DNA of 12,229 bases from an uncultured Lysobacteraceae bacterium (lineage in GTDB: Bacteria; Pseudomonadota; Gammaproteobacteria; Xanthomonadales; Xanthomonadaceae), in contig CAMPJU010000016.1 in the NCBI GenBank assembly GCA_946886995.1, positions 1 to 12,229 of the forward strand. The letters are read 5' to 3'. Within the stretch, counting starts at the first letter, position 1. The number at the start of each line of letters is the position of its first letter. Shown here in pieces: positions 1 through 6,400 of the stretch. The position numbers and the translations under genes were made by a program. The notes under the pieces are model-generated. The model was not told the origin of the DNA. It saw nothing but the letters and a program-made list of their open reading frames with translations, and did no database searches.

Positions 1-602
<602 letters not shown>

Positions 603-1148
603 TCAGTCCTGGCGCGCCACGACGACGAGCGCGGGGCGCAGCAGGCGTTCGTTCAGCAGGTAACCCTTCTGGAACAGCTGCGCGACGCTCCCGGGCGCGA
701 TCCCGGGTGCATCGGCCACGCTCATGGCCTGGTGGCGCTCGGGATCGAACCCATCGCCCGGTGCCGGCGCGACTTCGGCGAGGCCATTCGCCTCGGCGAT
801 CCGGTGCAGCTGGCGCAGGGTCAGCTCCAGGCCGGCGCGCAGCGGGTCGGCCGGCGCGGCGGCGGCCAGCCCGGCTTCCATGCTGTCGAACAGCGGCAGC
901 AGGTCCGCCAGCAGCCGTTCGTTCGCGAACCGGCGCGCGGACTCCAGTTCCCGGGCCATCCGCTTGCGCTGGTTCTCCAGGTCCGCGCGGTCGCGCAGCA
1001 TCTCCGCGCGCAGTTGCTCGAGTTCGGCCTTCAGGAACTCCACGTCGACCGCCTGGCGCTCCTCGCCGCGGGCATCGGAGCGGGAATCGACGTGGCCATC
1101 GGTCGGGTTTTCGGGCGCTTCGTCCTCGCGCCGGGGATCTGTCGTCAT
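603..1148 (-). CDS. grpE: GrpE, nucleotide exchange factor of DnaK
   Basis: GrpE is a cytoplasmic homodimer that releases ADP from DnaK. The product is 181 aa, a normal length. Residues 1-35 are acidic and disordered-looking. A long charged helix follows (about 36-80) containing RADLENQRKRMARELESARRFANE, then the four-helix-bundle region, and a C-terminal beta domain with FDPERHQAMS (about 134-143) and the diagnostic VAQLFQKGYLLNERLLRPALVVVA stretch (about 155-178). An in-frame ATG at 1283 exists, but it would overlap the end of hrcA and the sigma32-like promoter; the internal ATG at 1148 gives the usual family N-terminus. The Shine-Dalgarno sequence is weak. It is the middle gene of hrcA-grpE-dnaK, 106 bases from hrcA. 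Confidence 0.97.
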   Translation of the reverse strand: MTTDPRREDEAPENPTDGHVDSRSDARGEERQAVDVEFLKAELEQLRAEMLRDRADLENQRKRMARELESARRFANERLLADLLPLFDSMEAGLAAAAPADPLRAGLELTLRQLHRIAEANGLAEVAPAPGDGFDPERHQAMSVADAPGIAPGSVAQLFQKGYLLNERLLRPALVVVARQD

Positions 1149-1193
1149 CGCTTGCAGGTTCCATCCGCGGCCTGGCGCCGCCCAGACCGGGTG

Positions 1194-1221
1194 GTATTGG
1201 GACGCTGGCGGGTCTTTCAAG
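1194..1221 (-). promoter_or_regulatory. Sigma32 (RpoH) type heat-shock promoter for grpE
   Basis: On the minus strand, a perfect -35 element CTTGAAA (1215-1221) is followed after 13 bases by CCCAATAC (1194-1201), which matches CCCCATNT at five of seven fixed positions. Transcription would begin near 1187, about 40 bases before the grpE ATG at 1148. The element lies entirely in the 106-base gap between hrcA and grpE, the expected place for a heat-shock promoter that drives grpE-dnaK independently of hrcA. Confidence 0.75.
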
Positions 1222-1254
1222 CCCGCGGGTCGCAGGCGCTGCGCTCCCGCGCGT

Positions 1255-2307
1255 TCAGGCCGGGTCGTCGAGGGCGCTGCCAAGGACGTCGGCGGCCGCC
1301 TGCACGACCGGGATCACCCGGTCGTAGGCCATGCGGGTCGGACCGATCACCCCGACGACGCCGAGCAGCTGCCCGCCGGCGTTGGCATACGGCGCGGTGA
1401 CGAGCGACACGGATTCCAGCGGGGCGAGCCCGGTTTCCTCGCCGATGAAGATCCGCACTCCCTGGGCCTCGATCGTGCGCTCGAGGAGCTGCAGGATCTC
1501 GCGCTTGCGGGCGAAGGCCTCGAACAGGTCGCGCAGGCGGTCCAGGTCCGAGAGGTCCTGCACGCCCATCAGCCGCGTCTGGCCGGCGAGCAGCATGTCC
1601 TCGCCCGCGTCCGGCCGCAGCGCCTCCCCTGCCAGGTCCACGGTATGCGCCAGCAGGGTCTGCATCTCGTCGCGCGCGGCCTGGAGTTCGTGCAGCAGCG
1701 TCGTGCGGATCTCCGCCAGCGGGCGCCCGGCGAAGTGGTGGTTCAGGTAGTTGGCGACGCGCTCGAGTTCACCCGCGTCGTACGGCCGCCGGGTGTGGAT
1801 GATGCGGTTCTGGACGTCGTTGTCGGCGAACACGAGGATCGCGAGGACGCGCTGTGCGCCGACCGGAACGAAGTCGATATGGCGGAAGGCGAACGACTCG
1901 CGCCGCGGCACGCTGACCACGCCGACGAAGTGGCTCATCGCCGACAGCAGTTCCGATGCATTGCCCAGCAGCCTCTGGGTGCCGCTCCCGGCCGGCAGTT
2001 CGCCCCGCAGGCGCGCCACGTCGCCTTCCGGCAACGGCTTGAGCTGGAGCAGCGAGTCCACGAACACCCGGTAGCCCTGCGACGTGGGGATCCGGCCGGC
2101 GGAGGTATGCGGCGACGCGAGCAGGCCCACCTCCTCCAGGTCCGCGAGGATGTTGCGGATCGTCGCCGGGCTGACGTCGAGGCCCGAATGGCGGGCGAGC
2201 GTCTGCGAGCCGACGGGGACCCCGTCACGGATGTAACGGCCGATGAGCGTGCGCAGCAGTTGCCTGGCACGGGGGTCGAGCGCGGGTTCGACGGGGCGTG
2301 GCGTCAC
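1255..2307 (-). CDS. hrcA: Heat-inducible transcription repressor HrcA
   Basis: HrcA is a dimeric repressor that binds CIRCE operators, classically in front of groESL or dnaK, and needs GroEL for activity. From the GTG at 2307 the protein is 350 aa, the usual size. A winged-helix DNA-binding domain occupies about residues 10-80: VGSQTLARHSGLDVSPATIRN forms the helix-turn-helix, followed by the signature LASPHTSAGRIPTSQGYR. A GAF-like domain follows (SAMSHFVGVVSVP, then FVPVGAQRVLAILVFADNDVQNR), and the end has GVRIFIGEETG and VIGPTRMAYDRVIPVV. An ATG at 2394 would add 29 residues not found in the family and leave only 17 bases to recN, so I prefer the GTG. No CIRCE is visible in the window, so its target is probably elsewhere (inference: groESL). 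Confidence 0.95.
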   Translation of the reverse strand: MTPRPVEPALDPRARQLLRTLIGRYIRDGVPVGSQTLARHSGLDVSPATIRNILADLEEVGLLASPHTSAGRIPTSQGYRVFVDSLLQLKPLPEGDVARLRGELPAGSGTQRLLGNASELLSAMSHFVGVVSVPRRESFAFRHIDFVPVGAQRVLAILVFADNDVQNRIIHTRRPYDAGELERVANYLNHHFAGRPLAEIRTTLLHELQAARDEMQTLLAHTVDLAGEALRPDAGEDMLLAGQTRLMGVQDLSDLDRLRDLFEAFARKREILQLLERTIEAQGVRIFIGEETGLAPLESVSLVTAPYANAGGQLLGVVGVIGPTRMAYDRVIPVVQAAADVLGSALDDPA

Positions 2308-2314
2308 CCCGTCC

Positions 2315-2344
2315 GATATACGCCCGGGCGGAAGCCGCACGCAA
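2315..2344 (-). promoter_or_regulatory. Candidate sigma70-type promoter for hrcA
   Basis: On the minus strand, TTGCGT (2339-2344) and TATATC (2315-2320) are separated by 18 bases, a moderate match to a vegetative promoter. The -10 element ends only seven bases before the GTG start, so the predicted transcript would have almost no leader. No better -10 is visible between hrcA and recN. It is not sigma32-like, in contrast to the promoters of grpE and dnaK. Confidence 0.4.
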
Positions 2345-2411
2345 GCGCGGGCGGCATTTCGGGCCCACGGCGCTATCGGGTTCGTGCGCGGCAAGGCAGA
2401 ATCCGCGTTCC

Positions 2412-4136
2412 ATGCTGGTCCAGCTCGCCATCCGCGATTTCGCCGTCGTGACCTTCGCCGAACTCGATTTCGGCGGGGGACTGACGGTCATTTCCGGCGA
2501 AACCGGTGCCGGCAAGTCGCTGCTGGTGGACGCGCTGGGGTTCCTGTCCGGTGCGCGCGCCGACAGCGGCATGGTCCGCCACGGCGCGGACCGCGCGGAA
2601 CTCTCGGCGGTCTTCGATCTTGCCGATGCCCCCGCGGCGGCCTCCTGGCTGGGGGTGCAGGAACTCGACGACGACGGACAATGCCAGTTGCGCCGGACGC
2701 TCCGCGCGGATGGCGGCTCGCGCGCCTGGATCAATGGGCGGCCGGCCACGCTGGCGCAGCTGGCCGAACTGGCCGCGCTGCTGGTGGAGATCCATGGCCA
2801 GCACGAGCACCAGGCACTGCTGTCCCGCGCCAGCCAGCTCGACCTGCTGGATGCCTTCGCGGGCAATGCCGATGCACGTGGTGAAGTGGCCGGTGCGTCG
2901 CGGCGCTGGGGCGCCCTGCTGCGTGAACGCGACGCGCTGTCCGCCCGTGGGGATTCCGCCGAGCGCAGCGCCTGGTTGCGCCACCAGCTCGAGGAGCTCT
3001 CGTCCGAATCGCTGGCGCCGACCGACGTCGAGCGGACGTTCGCCGACCACCGGCGCCAGGCCCACGCCGCCGACCTGGTGGCGGCATGCGACGGCGCCGT
3101 GGGGCGGCTCGGTGGCGATGGCGTCGATGACGGGGCGCCTCCGCTGGCGCGGACGTTGCGCCAGGTCCGGGAGCTGTTGGCCCGCGTGACCGAGCACGAG
3201 CCGCGACTGGGAGAAGTCGACGCCATGCTCGATGCCGCGGCGATCCAGCTCGACGAGGCGCTGCTGGCGCTGGAACGGATCCGGAGCGACCTCGACCTGG
3301 ATCCGGCGTCGCTCGAGGCGTCGGAACAACGCATGGGACGGCTGCACGAGCTGGGCCGGAAGCATCGCGTGCAGCCGGGCGAATTGCATGCGGTGCGGGA
3401 CGCCCTGGCCGCGGAACTCGAATCGCTCGCGGGTGCCGGCGAGCGCCTGCGACGACTGGAGTCGGAGGTGGCGGAGGCGGCCGCGGCCTGGCGCTCCGCT
3501 GCCGACGTGCTGGGCCGCTCGCGGGTGCGCGCCGCGCAGGCGCTGGGCGCCGCCACCACGGCGCTGCTCTGCGAGCTCGGCATGGGCGGCGGGCAGTTCG
3601 AAGTGGCCATCGAGGCGGTTGCCGGCGATCGTCCCGATCCACAGGGGGCCGAGCGCGTCGAATTCCTCGTCTCCGCCAACCCGGGGCAGCCACCGCGTCC
3701 GCTGCGGAAGGTCGCGTCGGGTGGCGAACTTTCCCGCATCTCGCTGGCGATCGAGGTCGCCGCGCTCGGCATGGATGCGGTGCCAACGATGGTCTTCGAC
3801 GAAGTGGACTCGGGCATCGGCGGCGCGGTCGCCGACATCGTGGGTCGCAAGCTGCGCGCGCTCGGCGGAAACTGCCAGGTGCTCTGCGTGACGCACCTGC
3901 CGCAAGTCGCCGCCCAGGGGCACGCGCATTACCGGGTGAGCAAGCACGTGCCGGGCGCCGGCCATCCCGGTGATGCGTCCCGCAGTGCGGTGGAACGCCT
4001 CGGGGACGATGCGCGCGAAGAGGAGCTGGCGCGCATGCTCGGTGGCGTCGAGGTGGGTAGCGAGGCACGCGCGGCGGCGCGCCGTCTGCTGGCGGATGCG
4101 GCCCAGGTCGAAGCGGGCCGGGTCGAAGCGGGCTAG
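2412..4136 (+). CDS. recN: DNA repair protein RecN (SMC-like ATPase)
   Basis: RecN is a cytoplasmic SMC-family ATPase acting early in double-strand break repair with RecA. The protein has 574 aa, a little longer than E. coli RecN. It starts MLVQLAIRDFAVV, the family N-terminus, with Walker A GETGAGKS at residues 29-36. The centre (about 150-400) is rich in Glu, Arg, Leu and Ala, as expected for the two coiled-coil arms. The ABC signature VASGGELSR is at 434-442, and Walker B MVFDEVDSGIGG begins at 460 with Asp463-Glu464. The C-terminal CVTHLPQVAAQGHAHYRVSK gives the switch histidine. An upstream in-frame GTG at 2298 is rejected because it would overlap hrcA. The Shine-Dalgarno sequence is weak and no LexA box of the kind I know is visible upstream. 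Its TAG stop is interlocked with that of fur. Confidence 0.97.
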   Translation: MLVQLAIRDFAVVTFAELDFGGGLTVISGETGAGKSLLVDALGFLSGARADSGMVRHGADRAELSAVFDLADAPAAASWLGVQELDDDGQCQLRRTLRADGGSRAWINGRPATLAQLAELAALLVEIHGQHEHQALLSRASQLDLLDAFAGNADARGEVAGASRRWGALLRERDALSARGDSAERSAWLRHQLEELSSESLAPTDVERTFADHRRQAHAADLVAACDGAVGRLGGDGVDDGAPPLARTLRQVRELLARVTEHEPRLGEVDAMLDAAAIQLDEALLALERIRSDLDLDPASLEASEQRMGRLHELGRKHRVQPGELHAVRDALAAELESLAGAGERLRRLESEVAEAAAAWRSAADVLGRSRVRAAQALGAATTALLCELGMGGGQFEVAIEAVAGDRPDPQGAERVEFLVSANPGQPPRPLRKVASGGELSRISLAIEVAALGMDAVPTMVFDEVDSGIGGAVADIVGRKLRALGGNCQVLCVTHLPQVAAQGHAHYRVSKHVPGAGHPGDASRSAVERLGDDAREEELARMLGGVEVGSEARAAARRLLADAAQVEAGRVEAG

Positions 4137-4537
4137 CCGCGCCGCTTGCGCACGTAGAGCACCAGGGAGTGCTCCTCGATCTCGTAGCCGTGGCGCGCGG
4201 CAATCTCCGCCTGGAGCTGTTCGATTTCCTCGCTGGAGAACTCGATCACCTTGCCGGTCTCGATGTCGACCATGTGGTCGTGGTGCTCGCCGCGGTCGAG
4301 TTCGTAGACGGCATGGCCCCCCTCGAAGTTGTGCTTGAGCACCAGGCCGGCGGCTTCGAACTGGGTCAGGACGCGGTACACCGTCGCCAGGCCGATCTCG
4401 TCGCCCTGGTCGAGGAGCTGGCGATAGATGTCCTCCGCGGTCATGTGCCGCGGGCGGGTGCGCTCGAGCAATTCGAGGATGCGCATCCGCGGGTGGGTGA
4501 CCTTCAGTCCGGCCTTGCGCAGGTCCTGGGATTCCAT
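4133..4537 (-). CDS. fur: Ferric uptake regulator Fur
   Basis: Fur is a dimeric metal-dependent repressor of iron acquisition genes. The product is 134 aa. The winged helix (about residues 8-78) contains LKVTHPRMRILELLE, the HMTAEDIYRQL segment with His31, and the recognition helix GLATVYRVLTQFEAAGLV (49-66). The C-terminal dimerisation and metal domain has Glu79, HHDH (85-88), GKVIEF with Glu99, and histidines at 116 and 123, so the regulatory metal ligands are kept. The CxxC structural zinc site of E. coli Fur is absent: the two positions are Asp91 and Thr94, and the whole protein has no cysteine. An ATG at 4684 is rejected in favour of the one at 4537, which has AGGAG at 4543-4547 and the family N-terminus. 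It is divergent from bamE. Confidence 0.96.
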   Translation of the reverse strand: MESQDLRKAGLKVTHPRMRILELLERTRPRHMTAEDIYRQLLDQGDEIGLATVYRVLTQFEAAGLVLKHNFEGGHAVYELDRGEHHDHMVDIETGKVIEFSSEEIEQLQAEIAARHGYEIEEHSLVLYVRKRRG

Positions 4538-4593
4538 CTCCGCTCCTGTCCGGATGAACGCGCCGGACGACCGGCCGGGGACCGACGCCAGTG

Positions 4594-4599
4594 TATCAT
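4594..4599 (+). promoter_or_regulatory. Candidate -10 element for bamE in the fur-bamE divergent region
   Basis: TATCAT is the only AT-rich hexamer in the 91-base gap between fur and bamE; it lies 29 bases before the bamE ATG. No clear -35 element precedes it. On the opposite strand the overlapping TACACT could serve fur. This fits my recollection that fur and the bamE homologue omlA have overlapping divergent promoters in Xanthomonas. I see no convincing 19-bp Fur box. Confidence 0.3.
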
Positions 4600-4628
4600 C
4601 GGGGTCGTTTCCCGCCGATGCGAACCCG

Positions 4629-5027
4629 ATGCGCAACCTGCACCAGCCCCTCGTCGCCATGCTCCTCGCCGTCCTGATCTGCACCGGGTGCGGCGTGCTC
4701 TACAGGCAGCCGATCTACCAGGGGAACCTGCTGGAGCCCTCGGCGGTCGAGCAGCTGCAGGTCGGCATGACCAGGCAACAGGTCCAGGCCCTGCTCGGCA
4801 CGCCGTCGATCTCCGATCCGTTCCACCACGATCGCTGGGACTACGTCGCCACGCAGCGCACCAACCGTCGCGGCACGGTCGAGGTCCGCAACTTCACGCT
4901 GTGGTTCGAAGCCGACCAGCTGGTGCGCTGGGACGGGGAGCATTTCCCGGAACAGGACGAGGCGCTCGCCGATTCGGCGCGTCGCCAGTTCGGTCCCAAC
5001 CTCGCCCGCGACAAGGACGACCGCTGA
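4629..5027 (+). CDS. bamE: Outer membrane assembly lipoprotein BamE (SmpA/OmlA)
   Basis: BamE is a small lipoprotein of the BAM complex, anchored in the inner leaflet of the outer membrane, which helps BamA-BamD insert beta-barrel proteins. The 132-aa precursor has a short signal peptide (MRNLHQ, then a hydrophobic stretch at 8-18) ending in a lipobox with Cys21 as the lipidated residue; Cys18 at position -3 is an unusual lipobox residue. The mature part begins CGVLYRQPIYQGNLL, matching the BamE N-terminus that contains the QGN motif. It continues with LQVGMTRQQVQALLGTP (about 42-58), ISDPFHHDRWDYV and FTLWFEADQLVRWDG, the SmpA/OmlA fold. A polar tail of about 25 residues follows. No good Shine-Dalgarno sequence is visible, but homology fixes this ATG. 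Confidence 0.95.
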   Translation: MRNLHQPLVAMLLAVLICTGCGVLYRQPIYQGNLLEPSAVEQLQVGMTRQQVQALLGTPSISDPFHHDRWDYVATQRTNRRGTVEVRNFTLWFEADQLVRWDGEHFPEQDEALADSARRQFGPNLARDKDDR

Positions 5028-5056
5028 GCGCCGTGCTGGCCCGCACGTCGCGGCGC
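5028..5056. terminator. Possible bulged hairpin between convergent bamE and rnfH
   Basis: GCGCC (5028-5032) and GGCGC (5052-5056), with an inner GTGC/GCAC pair (5033-5036, 5043-5046), could fold into an imperfect stem-loop right after the bamE stop. There is no U tract on either strand, so termination here would be weak or would need Rho. This is the only structure I see in the 50-base convergent gap. Confidence 0.25.
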
Positions 5057-5077
5057 ATGGCTGATTCCGGCGGCGTA

Positions 5078-5368
5078 TCAGGGTCGACGCTGGCGCTGCG
5101 CGCGTAACCGCCTCGCATCCTTGGGGTCGGCCTGCAAGGGTCGCAGGAGTTCGAGCCGATCCCCGTCCCGCAACCGCGCATCCGGCGCGACGCGCTCCCC
5201 GTGGATTGCCAATGCGGCGACGGATGCCATCGTCGCCTCGTCGAAACCGGCGCGGGTGACCGCCTCACCGACGGTGGCGCCCTCGGGCAGGAAGACGGTC
5301 CGGTGCACGTGCCTGCGCGGCCACGCCATCACCACGTCGACCAGGATCCCGGGGGGCGCCTCAGCCAT
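5078..5368 (-). CDS. rnfH: RnfH family ubiquitin-like protein (UPF0125)
   Basis: This 96-aa protein belongs to the RnfH family, a beta-grasp (ubiquitin-like) fold whose biochemical role is not settled. The name comes from rnf operons, but most gammaproteobacterial members sit, as here, beside ratA. Visible family features are ILVDVVMAWPRRH at the start, FLPEGATVGEAVTRAGF, LAIHGERVAPDARLRDGDRLELLRPLQADPKDARR (about 52-86), and a basic C-terminal tail. The ATG at 5368 overlaps the end of ratA by eight bases (ATGGCTGA), indicating translational coupling. An ATG nine codons further upstream is less likely because it lies inside ratA and adds only a basic stretch. The gene ends 50 bases from bamE, tail to tail. 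Confidence 0.9.
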   Translation of the reverse strand: MAEAPPGILVDVVMAWPRRHVHRTVFLPEGATVGEAVTRAGFDEATMASVAALAIHGERVAPDARLRDGDRLELLRPLQADPKDARRLRAQRQRRP

Positions 5369-5816
5369 CCGCGACCGGCATCCCCGCCTCCGCATCGCGA
5401 TCGGCGACCTTCACGAAGTCATCGACCATCCGGTCGGCCAGCGCCTGGAAGCCCAGTGCCATCGCCGGCGCGAGCAGCCGCGAAGCCGGCTCGAATGCCA
5501 GCACCAGCGTGACCTTGCACGCGGATTCGTCCAGCGCATGGAACTCCCATCGGCCGCTGAGCGAACGGAACGGACCATCGACCAGGCGCATGTCGATGTG
5601 GTGTGGCGGGACCAGGGTGTTCTCCGTCGTGAACCAGGTCCGCAGCGACCCCATCCGCAATTCCAGCCGGGCGACCATCCGGTCCTGCGATTGCTCCAGC
5701 ACCTGTGCGGCCTCGCACCAGCCGAAGCGGCGCGGATAGGCCGGCACGTCGTTCACCAGCGCGAACATGCGTGCGGCGGCGTGGCCGACAAGGGCGGAAC
5801 GGCGGATCTCGGGCAT
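5361..5816 (-). CDS. ratA: RatA/YfjG, START-domain (polyketide cyclase-like) protein
   Basis: A 151-aa member of the RatA/Coq10 family in the START/SRPBCC superfamily. In E. coli RatA was described as an inhibitor of 70S ribosome association, while relatives bind ubiquinone and assist respiration, so the physiological role is open. The sequence starts [31 protein letters not shown], close to the E. coli protein, and has TWFTTENTL (about 60-68), [17 protein letters not shown] (76-92) and a C-terminal helix (about 118-138) that closes the lipid-binding cup. An ORF start at 6050 would overlap smpB, so the ATG at 5816 is chosen; it has no clear Shine-Dalgarno sequence. It is cotranscribed with the overlapping rnfH and is divergent from smpB across 43 bases. 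Confidence 0.92.
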   Translation of the reverse strand: MPEIRRSALVGHAAARMFALVNDVPAYPRRFGWCEAAQVLEQSQDRMVARLELRMGSLRTWFTTENTLVPPHHIDMRLVDGPFRSLSGRWEFHALDESACKVTLVLAFEPASRLLAPAMALGFQALADRMVDDFVKVADRDAEAGMPVADG

Positions 5817-5859
5817 CGGTTCTGTATCGCCGGCCGGTTGCATCGGCGAGAATGGGCGG

Positions 5860-6387
5860 ATGGGAAAGAATCCGGCCAAGGATAAGGGAACTGCCCCGGG
5901 CAAGAGCGGCAAGGCCGGCAAGGGGGCTGGCGGGACCATCGCGCTGAACAAGCGCGCGCGCCATGAGTACCACCTCGAGCAGCGTTTCGAGGCCGGGCTG
6001 GCGTTGCAGGGCTGGGAACTGAAGTCGATCCGGGCGGGCCGCGCGAACATCGGCGAAAGCTACGCGGTCGTGCGCGGTGGCGAGTTGTTCCTGTTCGGTG
6101 CGCAGATCACGCCGTTGATCCAGGCGTCCACCCACGTGGTGGCCGACGAGCGCCGGACCCGCAAGCTGCTGCTGCACCGCCAGGAGATCGACCAGCTGGT
6201 CGGCAAGGTCGAGCGCGAGGGCTACACGCTGGTCCCGACCGCGCTGTACTGGAAGGGCAACAAGATCAAGGCCGAGCTGGCGCTGGCGCGTGGCAAGCAG
6301 TCGCACGACAAGCGCGACGCCGAGCGCGAGCGCGACTGGAACCGCGAGAAGCAGCGGGTGCTGCGCCACCACAACCGCGACGCCTGA
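5860..6387 (+). CDS. smpB: SsrA-binding protein SmpB
   Basis: SmpB binds the tRNA-like domain of tmRNA and brings it to ribosomes stalled without a stop codon, standing in for the missing anticodon stem. The 175-aa protein has the oligonucleotide-binding core from about residue 26: [40 protein letters not shown], then [21 protein letters not shown] and [20 protein letters not shown]. The C-terminal tail from about 145 ([16 protein letters not shown], ending RHHNRDA) is the part that enters the empty mRNA channel. The N-terminus before the core is about 25 residues, rich in Lys and Gly, roughly twice that of E. coli. Start choice: the ATG at 5860 gives a basic [11 protein letters not shown]-terminus; an earlier ATG at 5767 would overlap ratA. 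Its RNA partner ssrA lies about 2.4 kb downstream on the same strand. Confidence 0.96.
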   Translation: MGKNPAKDKGTAPGKSGKAGKGAGGTIALNKRARHEYHLEQRFEAGLALQGWELKSIRAGRANIGESYAVVRGGELFLFGAQITPLIQASTHVVADERRTRKLLLHRQEIDQLVGKVEREGYTLVPTALYWKGNKIKAELALARGKQSHDKRDAERERDWNREKQRVLRHHNRDA

Positions 6388-6400
6388 GCCCGCCGGCAAC

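Noticed and set aside
2308..2411. CIRCE operator or LexA box in the hrcA-recN gap
   Set aside because: I looked for TTAGCACTC-N9-GAGTGCTAA and for TTAG-TACTA type LexA sites; neither is present. HrcA and SOS control cannot be claimed from this gap.
2225..3850. A 541-codon minus-strand frame rich in Ser and Arg
   Set aside because: It lies antisense to recN, whose Walker A, signature and Walker B motifs are all intact. The composition is typical of a shadow frame.
4538..4628. Fur box controlling fur or bamE
   Set aside because: The only AT-rich patch, around TGTATCATC, does not give a 19-bp match to the GATAATGATAATCATTATC consensus.
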